Shown in pieces: positions 1-10,253 of a DNA stretch of 64,000 bases. The notes under the pieces were generated by a model. The model was given only the letters and a program-made list of their open reading frames with translations. It was not told the origin of the DNA and did no database searches. The DNA is from Mortierella sp. BCC40632 (Eukaryota; Mortierellomycota; Mortierellomycetes; Mortierellales; Mortierellaceae): assembly GCA_011634665.1 (NCBI GenBank), contig WAEK01000012.1:1283001-1347000 (forward strand). The letters are read 5' to 3'. The number at the start of each line of letters is the position of its first letter. The first letter of the stretch is position 1. The translations under genes and the position numbers were made by a program.

Positions 1-13
1 TTGTGTTCAAATA

Positions 14-1621
14 GGATCAAAGCGTAGCTCAGCCAGCTCAAACCGAGCTGCACAGGACATTCCCACCAAAAAGCCAAGGAAGAGCAAACAAGACTTGGCT
101 ATTGATAGAAGGTCTGAACGCTTCCACAGCCTAGACCAGTCTCGCTTTTGGAGGCTTTCTAATGGCAAGGTTGTCGAGGAAACTCTGTACCGTGCGAGTC
201 TCGAGTACGGTGCGTCTACTAGGTAAAATCTTCAAGAGGCATGTTCTAGTGTACGTAGCCAACATTGGATATATTATTACCTTGTTCTAACGCAATTCGT
301 TTACAATAGCGTGCGATCATATACAATTGACACGTCGTGTCCAAAAACAAAGGCATTGTTCACATCGCAGGAGTGGGACGAGATTGTCTCAAGTGTTTCG
401 TTCCTGCTTCCAGCACTACACAAAATGACCTTGAACTTTATCGAGAAGCTGCGGCGTAGCCTTTGTGAAAACAAGCACCCATATACCGTACCTCTGCCCG
501 ACGCCACAGCCATGAGCGAGGCCGACCGATTCGACTGTAACCTTGCGGTTAAGACGGTAGTCGAATGGTAAACATTGTGCCGTGATGTTTCCATCTCTTT
601 AAACATTCCCAGTTCATAATCGACACGTTCTAACAATAATAACGCTTTGCATATTAGGCATATGTTGTACACCAAAGAACCCTCGCCGTTCGTTGTCGGT
701 GACCTTTCCGAGTCCTGGTGGGCGCGCACGGCATGGGCGTTACTCTTTAATCTGCTTGACGATATTCCTAATATCTTCATGGTCGACGGAGAAAAACGTG
801 GTCTCGACTCATCCAAGCGCCGCAACATGGGACGAGCCTACATCCCAGAAGAGCCCAAGCATAAGAAGTGTGGCCGGAAGCTCGACTTAATCTGCCGTGA
901 CGAGGTCCTGAGGCATGATTGGCTGATAGTCGAACGAATGCGAGGCTGGGATCCGCAATCCACCAAGTTCTTGCGCGAGTATAGCCATGATGTTGTCAGG
1001 GAGACTGTTACTATCGCTCACAACCGGCTCTTTGACGTCCCCGCAAGCTTCCGGAAGGAATGCACCTTTGTGGGTGCCTACACTGGCAGTAAGTGGAAAT
1101 ACTGATGGTATTATGAATGCGAACTGGTTTGCGGGAGGAGCGCTTTCATCTAATTCTCTCCTCACCCTCATAGGCCGTGGCGTAGATGCTTTTCAGATGA
1201 AACCAGGGCCAGGACACTCGTATGTCTTGCTCATGCAGCCCATCGGACAATACACGCTTTGTCCAATGAATGGTGAACTGAAGGAGCAGTTCCAGGGGCT
1301 TGTGCGTCTTCTTCAGATTAGGGTATGTGCCCCCATCATGAAAGCTAAAAGGTTTCAAGGCTTTACGGAACTCCACAACTCTAACTGTCCATTTTTGTGT
1401 GCTAGACGTCAATGAGGAACACTGTTGGGCTGTACAACTCGCTCATTAGCTCTGATGCCTCTACAATTGCAGAGTCACCAGAATCCGATGAGAGCTTGAA
1501 TTGGTACTATGGCGAGCCAGAGCCGCGTTTCAACCCTAACCAAGTGGTCTCTTCATCGCCCATTGGCCCAGATGACCTCTCTGACCTTGACGAACTCCCA
1601 TCAGATGCGGATGATATGTGA
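14..1621 (+). CDS. Uncharacterised fungal protein family, copy A (5' end outside the window)
   Basis: Five exons whose phases close: 14-222, 310-567, 658-1088, 1174-1322 and 1406-1621 (stop TGA). About 421 residues are visible and the start lies off the left edge. I do not recognise a named domain. The same layout recurs in the gene at 39653-42328: an Arg-rich entry (DRRSERFH against DDDRRKSLQ), a segment with SNGKVVEE/KSGTVVEN, a WDEI/WTEI box, ESWW/ENWW, then GLDSSKRRN/GLDSSARRN. After that comes a core of the form G-x-x-x-DLI-x-R, 7-9 residues, DW-x-I-x-E. The D...E spacing recalls PD-(D/E)XK nuclease folds, but no clear ExK is present, so this is inference. The tail is acidic (DDLSDLDELPSDADDM). 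Confidence is high that it is a spliced gene and low on function. Confidence 0.75.
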
Positions 1622-4237
1622 GATTTGAGGTTGATTGATGTTACGGGAAGTTTAAATTATACGTAGTGGTTTCTTCCCTCGTTCCTATGGTTACCACCTA
1701 TCACCACCTATTAGTGTACTCATTTAGAGCAAATAATAAAAGTCAGTCATGCTCATCGGAGCCAATCTAACTAGCACTCTCACCATGTTCCCTGGGAGCA
1801 AACCACACAGGGGTGAAGAAGCGATGAGAATTGTAACATGCTCTACGTCCTGCATCCCGTACTACGTTTGTGCATGATTTTACCCCCTGTCCAGCTTGAT
1901 CACTCACACTGGTAGCATCCACATCGCAGACTATCTCATGAAAACGGCTTGTCCCATCATATTACCCATGGGGGGCGTAGAAAAGATTGCCGTGCTTGGC
2001 GTACCCCAGGTGGCGGGATGTCTAGCAAGGAAAAGGATTGTCCATTCAGGTGAGTTGAAGTTGACTGGCGAAACTGGTAGGATCGAATTTGAGCCATTGC
2101 AGGTATTGATAGCACACTGCTTCAGAAGTCTAGTCCAGAATCAGCTGGAGTCTTTTCGGACAGCTAAGCGCCAAAGCATGTCAGAGACGATTCCCAGATG
2201 CGGTATTTCTGGCTCGATACTAGCAGGATGGCTGATCCAATCCGGAGCGAACGTGGTGCTTGTCCTAAAGGCAAAAACTATATTGTAGAAGCCAAACGGA
2301 GGATATACATGAGCAATCACTGATTTTTTCTTTGTATTAAGGAATTACATCGTCGTGTTGGTTCAACATAATAGGACACAGTAGTTGCTCATTGGCACGG
2401 ACACCTGGCTTACATTGGTAACCTCCTGCATATTGCTCTACTCCGGTGATGTCATGATTGGTCCACATAATAGGCAATTTGTTCCGCACAAGTTATCGAT
2501 CGTCTGGATCAACACTATGGACATAGAGAGTAATGCACTGGAACGGCACCTGAGGTCAAAATTCCATCTTGAAGCAACGTTTCTGGAGTATGCATTAGTG
2601 TTTCTTCACTTCCGTCGTCCATCGTGACTGCCAGTAACCCTACAATCATTGAATGACCACTACGCAGGAAAAGGGCCAAGCAGGATAAAGTCGGTGGTCC
2701 TGGTGTTTTCTCTGCTATTCAACGACAGGCGTCTGCCAGTCGAGGAACTCATACAGGATGCACAAAAGCTGCTACTAATTATCTCAAACACGAACAACAA
2801 CACCGATACGACTACGACAATAAACGAGCTTGTGAGTGTCCAATTGCGTGTGCTGGCAGAGCTGACGACAAAGGTTATCACTACACTCAACCACTTAATT
2901 GTGAAAGATGCTGTGATCGAACGCATTGAGGTGCTATTGGCAGAGAGATGTTGACCAGTGTTTCCCAACGAACTGAATTTTCGTTCGATAACTCGTTTCG
3001 TTAAGACCGCTTACAGGGGTCTAGTACGGCTTATCGAATGAGATCGGAGCTCGCTCAGCTCTATAAGAAACACTGAACTGTTGACCAGTTGTTATTGCCG
3101 ATATGTTTTTGTCACCCGACCTACCTGTATGTTGTTTTCGGGCTGCATATCTTTATCTGCATATCACATTAGTCCAAATTTGTCTCCACTCTATTATACT
3201 CTAGTCGCATCCTATCTGCTCGCCAACTCCATATCCTATTCTCGTATAATACGCTCAGGATTCATTTAAAGCCCGCACTTGCACTTTGGCGAAGATGGAT
3301 AGAGTTGAGCATGAAGAGAAATCAAGTGGGGAAGAGAGTAGTATTCTAGAGCAAACTAGATTTTATTAAACCCTCTCTCTTACACACACGCGAAGAGCAC
3401 AGGTCAACATTAGCGAAGAGTTGGCACAGATTATGACTCTCTTAGTACACGAGCCGGCTCTTCATTGGGCCTGTGCTATCCGTTTACCAAATAGCGCGGG
3501 TAGGAAAGATACGAAAGAGCTGCTCCCTTATGAGAGGGCTGATACAGTCGCATGGGTATCTTAGTGCCAAATAGTCCTTTTTGTAAACCTTGGTTTCTTT
3601 CTTTTCTTTTCCTTCATTCTTTGGAGCCTGACAGATAGATGCACAAAATGGACTATGATAATGCTAGTAGATAATAAAATGGACCACACATCTTACGATC
3701 TAGCTACGAAAAAAGAAACCCCATTATTGGTCTACATTTGCCTATGGTAAGTGGTTGACAATCAAAAGTCAGTCTTCTTGAGCCTAAACTAATGGTACCA
3801 GATTAAAAGTACCGTGACATGTCATGGTGAACAAACAGAATACCCTCAAACGCAAAAATGCCATCGAGGTAGAGGTGAGGACTGGTGTAAATATACGACA
3901 TGTTGTTGACACAACTCTATGTATCCTAACCTCAAGCAAACCATCATTCATATGCTCTGTTGTTAGGAAGTACTGGGGTATGTTGGTCTATTCAAAGGGA
4001 GTGGTTATTCCTCCACTTCACCTTCCATAGAAGTATTTATTCCACAAATAACTTGGTAGAAGAGTTAGCAATTGGCTTGTCTAGCTTGACAAGGCGATGG
4101 TATAAACAAAAGAGAGTGCGGAGGTAATGGGAGGTGGTCGAGTGGAGACACCTGGTCTATAGCCAAATGTGATTTTTTTCATCCGTGGAGCGGCCACCAT
4201 GGTATACGGAACCGAAGTAGAGAAGGGAGAGGGATGT
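1622..4237. other. Gene-poor spacer
   Basis: This 2.6 kb stretch holds only short open frames without convincing starts, splice pairs or family features. The longest (1896-2288 and 2649-2954, both +) open at TTG rather than ATG. An A/T-rich composition and scattered stops suggest non-coding or long-decayed DNA. Confidence 0.5.
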
Positions 4238-4476
4238 TCAAGAACGACTGACGGCATAGGCAAATGCTGAGACCTTGAATTCTGACTTCTTGGACGCACT
4301 TGAGGTAGCTGAGAACCCAGCTCGCTTGTCCTTTTCGCTTGCCATGGTCTTGCTTAAGCAGTCCGACTTTCGTCAAGGGTCTTGGTAGGTCCTGGAAGAG
4401 AACCATCTTGGGTAGAGGCTGTAGAACCGATCTTGTTCTTGTTGGAAGACAGCTTGGAAAATTGAAGGATAGCCAT
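4238..4476 (-). pseudogene. SRS-tail small protein, copy 1 (frameshifted)
   Basis: The minus strand opens at ATG 4476-4474 with MAILQFSKLSS, rich in Ser, Lys and Thr, and runs to a TAA at about 4350. The next frame is open across that point and ends with FKVSAFAYAVSRS followed by TGA (4240-4238). A one-base deletion, or two-base insertion, between about 4350 and 4370 explains the switch. The N-terminus resembles the intact copy at 6555 (MAxxxFxKxSS) and the C-terminal 13 residues are nearly identical to it. It is likely a relic of the family; a sequencing error could also explain the shift. A shorter in-frame product could start at ATG 4345-4343 (MASEKDK). Confidence 0.6.
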
Positions 4477-5536
4477 TGAGGGAAAGACTGGTCTTTGGAA
4501 ATGTGATATCTGATACTGGGAGTGAGGATAGGTGGGACAGTGAAGAGCAAAGGAGAGGGATGCGCGTGTGTGTGTATGTCAGGATCAGGAGCGAGATGAG
4601 GAGACTCGGAAGCTTGTTGAGTAAGAAGAATGCGTGTGGTTTCAATTATTTTATCGGATTTTTCCTATACCCGTCACGGTCTCGACACCCGTCACTTTCA
4701 AGGTCTTGATTTCTAATCCTCCCAATTTACAACAACAGCAAAAAAGGGACAGAGGATTGTGAAAGGGCTGCAGTGAGCTGCGTGAGTCAAGCAAGGGCGT
4801 TTGTTTGTCTTCACGCAACAAAAGATCCCTTGCCTTTTGTCTCTGGACAAGAAGGGAGAGGGGGTGGCGAATAGGGTTCAAGGGATCATACTGCGGCTCT
4901 CTTCCACATAAAACAACACTCTCAAAGACTACCTGGTAAGGCACACTGAAGAGTAGAGTAAATTCAGCACCTGAGGGTTAGGCTGACTCGGCGTACAGAT
5001 TACTGGTGGACTGGCGCCCACTTCTCCGGCTTGCTCTTTATTCGAACCCCGCTCCACAATGAAGATCAACCACAATCCTACTAAAACTAGAAGACTCTGC
5101 CGCTTTTGATTGCTTGAAACGGAGAAAAAGAAGTTGGAGACCTAGAAACATTGAGTGGAGGCTATCACACTCTGAACGAGTAGAACCATTTCCCAAATAC
5201 AACAGTTGTGATTCAGAATGCGGTAGAAAAAGCCTTCTCGTCATCCAAACTCGAAAAAAAAAAAAAAGACATACAGGGTTCAATAGAGTGCTTGACTCTG
5301 ATGAGTGACAAGAAATCCGTAGACCAGGGTGAAATGAGAAATCATAAAAGGTCCTTCTAAAAGTCACAGTCTTTACAATGGCCAAAAATATAGAATACAG
5401 AATGAGGGTTCTTTATTGAAGTAGAGGTATGAATGATATGAAGAGTATTATGTTGTACAGCCTCAAGAGCCCTTATTCAACTCGTACTCTTGAGAGGAAT
5501 AGCAGTGTGCTGAATAACAGAGAGGATCGTGGTCTC

Positions 5537-5923
5537 TTAAGACCGACTGGCGACATAGGCAAGTGACGATACCTTGAGGCTAGTTAGTTCGACAGCTTGA
5601 AGAGTAATGTTAGTATCTGCTTTAGTGTTCCAGAATGAGAAGAGCGACTTTGTACTCTGGACTGAGGATTGAGATGATTGAGAATTCTTGTTAGAAGAGG
5701 TGTTTTGCCATCGAGTGAAGACTTGAAAGAGAAGGTGGCCATGATGTTGACTAGAGACAATGTCCACAGAGAGGGGGGGGGGAGGAGGTTCTTGGAGATG
5801 AGATGAACAGTTAGAGTCAAAAGACTCGAAAGTGTCCTGAGGGCAGTTCTGTGGCGAGAAGCTTGAGGAGTAAAGAGCGAAAGCGTAATTAAGTTTGGCT
5901 CCACTTTCAGGAGAAGGCGCCAT
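5537..5923 (-). CDS. SRS-tail small protein, copy 2
   Basis: An uninterrupted 128-residue frame with ATG at 5923 and TAA at 5539-5537. It has no recognised domain, no signal peptide and no membrane segment. The sequence is Ser/Thr/Gln-rich with a run of five prolines near residues 47-51. The last residues, SLKVSSLAYVASRS, match the tails of copies 1, 3 and 4 in this cluster. It is the longest member and lies back-to-back with copy 3, about 630 bases apart. The conserved tail at the very C-terminus suggests a docking, sorting or degradation signal, but that is inference. Start choice rests only on the first ATG of the open frame. Confidence 0.6.
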   Translation of the reverse strand: MAPSPESGAKLNYAFALYSSSFSPQNCPQDTFESFDSNCSSHLQEPPPPPLSVDIVSSQHHGHLLFQVFTRWQNTSSNKNSQSSQSSVQSTKSLFSFWNTKADTNITLQAVELTSLKVSSLAYVASRS

Positions 5924-6399
5924 TGATTTCTAATCATACCCCTTGCCTACGGTGCTACGGTGTCAACCGAACCAGCTGAGGGATGGAGACTTGGCATCAT
6001 TCTCTATACTCATTGACTCAAGGTTACAGATATTTTCTACTTTGGCTTCAAAGGTGTCAATTAAGCGGTCAAACGAGCATGTCCTCCTCTTTCTGAAGGG
6101 AGAGAGGAAGGGAGAGAGGAAGGCGGCGGGTGATTTGTAAGTCTGGCGCAGCTAAAAAAAACTCTATGACAGTTTGGGTTGGATCATTTCCTAAATTGAC
6201 CGAGAAGAGAGGGTGCTCTGCGCAGTGGGACACAGACCATGGCATCATACTCCACCCTGTTGCTCAGGAATTACTTTGTCAGGGTTGACCAGTGCGCTGA
6301 GAACCCTAGAAGACACACACACACTTGATCACTAGACTTTCTCTCCGCGACTTGGTGTGTTGTGTACATGCTTCATTCTGTGTGCCCCCCTCCAAAAAT

Positions 6400-6406
6400 T
6401 ATAAAA
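6400..6406 (+). promoter_or_regulatory. TATA box for SRS-tail copy 3
   Basis: TATAAAA lies 149 bases upstream of the ATG at 6555 and is followed by a pyrimidine-rich leader (CTCTTTCCCCTCTCC), as in strongly expressed fungal genes. The placement implies a 5' leader of about 120 bases. Confidence 0.55.
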
Positions 6407-6554
6407 TGACGCTCTTTCCCCTCTCCAGATTTTTCTTCACTTACTCAACCAACCAACAAAGACAGCCAACTCCATCAAAGGAACTCTTTCGCAACCAAAC
6501 AACCCATCACTCTTCTCCAACTAGTCACTCTCGCAACTTTTTAATCTCAAGAAA

Positions 6555-6758
6555 ATGGCCGGTTTCTCTATCTTCAAGTCTTCTTCTGCTACCCCCAAGA
6601 CTGCTTCTGCTCCACAGACCCCACGATCCTCTCTCTCTTTGGACGCGTTCAAGTCTGGATCCTCAGCTACTTCTGCATCTGGCTTTACATCTGAATCAGC
6701 AAAGACCTCGTCATTGTTCAAGACCTCAGCGCTTGCGTATGCTGTCAGCCGCTCATAG
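6555..6758 (+). CDS. SRS-tail small protein, copy 3 (intact)
   Basis: A single-exon frame of 67 residues beginning MAGFSIFKSSS and ending LFKTSALAYAVSRS, stop TAG. It is strongly Ser/Thr/Ala-rich, so probably disordered, with a short amphipathic, aromatic tail. It has no signal peptide. A TATA box at 6400 and an AATAAA at 6827-6832 bracket it, which makes a compact, plausibly highly expressed transcription unit. It is the best-formed member of a four-copy cluster (4238-7715). I do not recognise the family. The tail is far better conserved between copies than the middle, which points to selection on the C-terminus. Confidence 0.7.
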   Translation: MAGFSIFKSSSATPKTASAPQTPRSSLSLDAFKSGSSATSASGFTSESAKTSSLFKTSALAYAVSRS

Positions 6759-6826
6759 AGCCGCTTGCATCGAGTCAGCCTTTTCCCCTCCTTTCATTGT
6801 AAACTATATACCATCCGATCAATACC

Positions 6827-6832
6827 AATAAA
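6827..6832 (+). terminator. Poly(A) signal of SRS-tail copy 3
   Basis: A canonical AATAAA hexamer lies 69 bases after the TAG stop of the 6555-6758 gene. Confidence 0.5.
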
Positions 6833-7529
6833 ACTGCATCATCGATCCTCTACTTTTTTCATATCTCTTGTATATCGGGTGCCTACTTGTGTGGATATCG
6901 ATTTGTGTGCGAGCAAGTTTGTTGCTTTGGTAGCCCTATTAGTAGAATTTAGTCGTTGCCCTGAAAAGGGGAGGGGGTGTGTGTTTGTGGATTTAGATCA
7001 TTTGGAGAGGCTCCTGAGTCTACGGATGAGGAAGAGTTGTTCTGGAGAACTACTACAGGTTTGGTCCTCAGCTCACGCGACTGTCTCCAGGCAAAGACTG
7101 TTGGTAGTGGTCTCAAATCCAGGCGCGAGGAGCGCGACAGGTGCAATTGCCATTGTGAAATAATCTTGGCCTGAACAAAGAGTTGTGTGTAAGAACAGAT
7201 GGCACTTGTCCCCATTACGAGCGACGACACTGTCATACAGATTAGGCTCAAAGGGATTTGTCAGAACAGACAATAAATCAAGAAGAGTTGAAATGAGAAA
7301 AAAAAAAAAAAAAAGGCAGTGTAAAGAAAACCATGGCTACAACTTACCCCTGATCTTCATTCACTCCACTCTCTTCTAAACCAGAAGAGCCTCAAAAGCG
7401 AACCTGCTCCGTCTCCATCTATCAAGAGTCAAGCTTCTCCAACATCCTTTGTTCTTTTCGCGTCTCTACTGCGTTGACTCACAAGAAACATCTCTCAAGG
7501 ACATCATGCCTCTCACTTCACACTCCACC

Positions 7530-7715
7530 ATGGCCATTTTTTTTCCACAGGACTAACGCAACCCCATGCGAGCAGTCAACACGGAAGTGTGTTCAACTCA
7601 CTCTTCTTTTTCAGTCGAGTCCCACAACCCAACCTCTCAATCAGGCAGGTCAGCGTCATCATCTGCAAGAACTCTCTTCAAACCTTCTGCCCACGCCCTC
7701 GCCATGAGTCGTTCC
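7530..7715 (+). pseudogene. SRS-tail small protein, copy 4 (broken)
   Basis: One reading frame starts at ATG 7530 (MAIFF, as in copy 1's MAI). It meets a TAA at 7554-7556, then continues open with a Ser-rich middle and ends in RTLFKPSAHALAMSRS. The Ser-Arg-Ser tail is followed by TTA ATG rather than a stop; a one-base shift would create TAA, so the terminator also looks lost. If an ATG at 7566 is used, a longer read-through product of 118 residues is possible. The aromatic AY of the motif is replaced by AL. I read this as a decayed paralogue. Confidence 0.5.
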
Positions 7716-8587
7716 TTAATGCGTCCTCAGCCCTGCCACACGACCAAAGGACTCCTTTTATGCTGCATCACATGGAGCAGCTCGACAACACCAGCCTTTA
7801 CCATTGACCTCCCCCGTAGGATACTTTTGTACAATGGTTGTAGAATAAACAACATGCCCCCCCCCATATCTGGGCATAGAGGTGGCGTTGGGAGGACATA
7901 CAACACTGGCGTAACATCTTGAAGTGTTATTTTTGGCACCCTTCTCCCTCTTGCTTCCCTGAGGAGCAAGTGCGTGTCCATCTCTGCTTTCCTCACCCAT
8001 AAATAGAATCTCTGGCACAACATCCCAAAAAAGGGTGTGAGAGAAGGGCGCAGTTTCCCTGGGTTTGGTCAGTCAAGACCTTCTCATCCACCCTGCCCAC
8101 TCCACATTTGATTTCAGCCCTTCTCTTTTCTGTCGCGAGCAGAAGAGGGAAACACCCCATTCTGTCATTCTGCCGGATCGGCCGCATGTCTTAGGCGACA
8201 TCAATCGGCTTTGCGCCATCTCGATATGTCCTGGACCCTGACCCATCCACCTGTTGCGCATTCAAGGGTGTTTGAACTCTGCTTTGCAGGAACGGCATCG
8301 CCGAAGATCTGGCAAGCAAAGCCTTTGGGGTACATGTCAGGAGCTGCTCGCTATAAGAGGGCGCACCTTTCCTCCCCCTTTTTTTCTTTCCTTCCTCTCC
8401 AGCCTGATCTTGATTCTTCACTCCATTCTCCACTTCTATTTGCACACGCCAACCCAACGCCTTTAACCTCAAGCCAAGTGAAAAGTGTAAAAAGCAGGGA
8501 AAAAGTCTCGTCGAGAAATTGAAAAAGAGAGAAAGCCGCCGTACCTAAACCACCTCCAGAACACCAACCGGAAACAAAAGCAGCATA
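7716..8587. other. Spacer and promoter region of the secreted-protein gene
   Basis: No convincing coding sequence. The right part carries the TATA element at 8352 and a CT-rich leader of the downstream gene. A stretch of eight cytosines sits near 7857. Confidence 0.4.
8352..8359 (+). promoter_or_regulatory. TATA box of the secreted Cys-rich protein gene
   Basis: TATAAGAG is followed within 20 bases by a pyrimidine-rich tract (CCTTTCCTCCCCC, T7, CTTTCC). It lies about 236 bases upstream of the ATG at 8588, implying a leader of roughly 200 bases. Confidence 0.5.
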
Positions 8588-9345
8588 ATGAAGTTGGCTA
8601 CATTCGTCGCTTGGGGCCTTGTCGCTATGCCCTTCCTTACATTCTCAGCCATGGCATGCGGTAATTTTTTTTTTTTGCCTATTACAACATACACACACTC
8701 TCTCCCGTTACCTTCACAGCCTCTGGCCTTTTATCCCCTTCTCCCGACCTGCTCTCAGTGTTTTTTAGCAACATCGGCCCGTGCTCTATCGACCCTGAAA
8801 GCTCACATTCCATAATTTTGCCTCTGAATCCGAGTGTAGAAGGCGAATGTCGTAAGGCACCCGTCGATTTCCTGGCTCCAAAATACGCCGCCTTGCTCAA
8901 GAAGCAACTCAGCACTCTTTCGAGTCAGGATCGTAAACGCGCTGAGGATCCACTCAACAAAGTGATTCGTCGCTTGGGCCAGTACCGAGGCAATGGTGTG
9001 ATTGATGATGCCATCTTCTCCACATTCCGATCAGGTTGTCGAGATAGCCCACCTCAACGTTCACCAGACGAGATTTGTGGATCTGCCAAGAGTATTGCTT
9101 GTTATTCTCCTTGGGGTCACACTAAAAGTGTCTTTGAGTTGGTCCATGAAGCTGTCGTCGATACTTTGAAGAGCACGTTCCGAGGCTCGAATTCCAATAT
9201 CCGAAGGGCGCTTGTCCAAAATGTTGAGGATTACTGTCCTCGCAACTGCCGTTCTTGGGAAGGCCCGTAAGTCATGGATCCCTTCATTTCCTTCACCTTT
9301 TTTTTTTTTGAATAGAGGGCCCAAGTATTTTGGTGCCCTGCCCTC

Positions 9346-9379
<34 letters not shown>

Positions 9380-9555
9380 GCTTGAATATCATTGAGACGA
9401 AGAATGCTGCATCTTTCTGACAATGTTTGGGTATGGGACCGATGAATGGATTTCTTAGGTTCAAGAACATGATGCTCAAGTGGGAACAGCGAGAACATCC
9501 AGATGCTTATCGTGGCCGTCTGCCCAACTGTCTCAATGGCCGCCTCAGCTGGTGA
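8588..9555 (+). CDS. Secreted cysteine-rich protein of unknown function
   Basis: Three exons, 8588-8660, 8759-9266 and 9459-9555, close in phase to give 225 residues and a TGA stop. Residues 1 to about 23 (MKLATFVAWGLVAMPFLTFS, then AMA) form a classic signal peptide with a cleavage context near AMA/CG. The mature chain has nine cysteines, including pairs around GCRD, ICGS/ACYS and DYCPRNC, so disulphides are expected. The chain also has basic helices (RKRAEDPLNKVIRR). I do not recognise a Pfam family. No transmembrane segment follows the signal, so it should be extracellular or in the wall. Intron 2 contains a long T run (about 9351-9377). Confidence 0.75.
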
Positions 9556-9571
9556 ACTTTCACTTTCTAGA

Positions 9572-9619
<48 letters not shown>

Positions 9620-10029
9620 CATTCTTTCATTCTTTCATTCTTTCTTTTTCCATTCATAGCTATGAATGGAAATAGCCACATGCATTTAGTTTCTTTTCCT
9701 CTGCTTTGCCGTTGTATAACCTCCGTACTGCTATAATGCTCCTTCTCTATTTTTTCTATCCTCGTCGTCCGCAGTTCGCGATCGGTGGAGCCAACAATAA
9801 AAAAAAATATGAATCATCCTTGAAAGGTCCTCACCAATGACTGTATCGAATTTTCCTAGCTACCAGACGCTCTCGTCGAAAAAGTTGGTTGGCCAGCTTC
9901 AAAAAGGTGTCATTATCGTTCACGACTTTATTTATTTCTTTTTCTAAAGGGAAGAAAAGAAAAAGGTTCTGTTATATATAGTAGTGGTGTGGGTCTTCTG
10001 TGACCCTGCTGTTTTCCTTTTTTTTTTCT

Positions 10030-10063
<34 letters not shown>

Positions 10064-10253
10064 GGTCTTGTTTCGTCTTCTTTCGCCCCTCCTTCCTTGC
10101 CCATGTCTATTATGGTGTGTTTCGTGCTTAGGTCCTATGTAACTTAAATAAAATGGCTTTCTCCTTCCCCTCTATCCCCCTCCTCCCTTTCCAATCTCCT
10201 GTAATGTAGAGTGGTGACCTTCGCTCTCCCTTTGTCATTATCAGAACGGGTCA
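9556..10253. other. Convergent 3' spacer
   Basis: Lies between the 3' ends of the secreted protein gene (+) and the GT49 gene (-). It holds a CT microsatellite (about 9577-9613), poly-T tracts (about 10041-10062) and A-rich poly(A)-signal-like sequence around 9796-9808. No coding sequence is evident. Confidence 0.5.

Noticed and set aside
1896..2288. 130-residue plus-strand frame
   Set aside because: It has a non-ATG opening, no recognisable motif and no transcription signals.
2649..2954. 101-residue plus-strand frame
   Set aside because: It looks protein-like, but it opens at TTG, has no in-frame ATG and no splice acceptor evidence, and the reverse strand is equally open.
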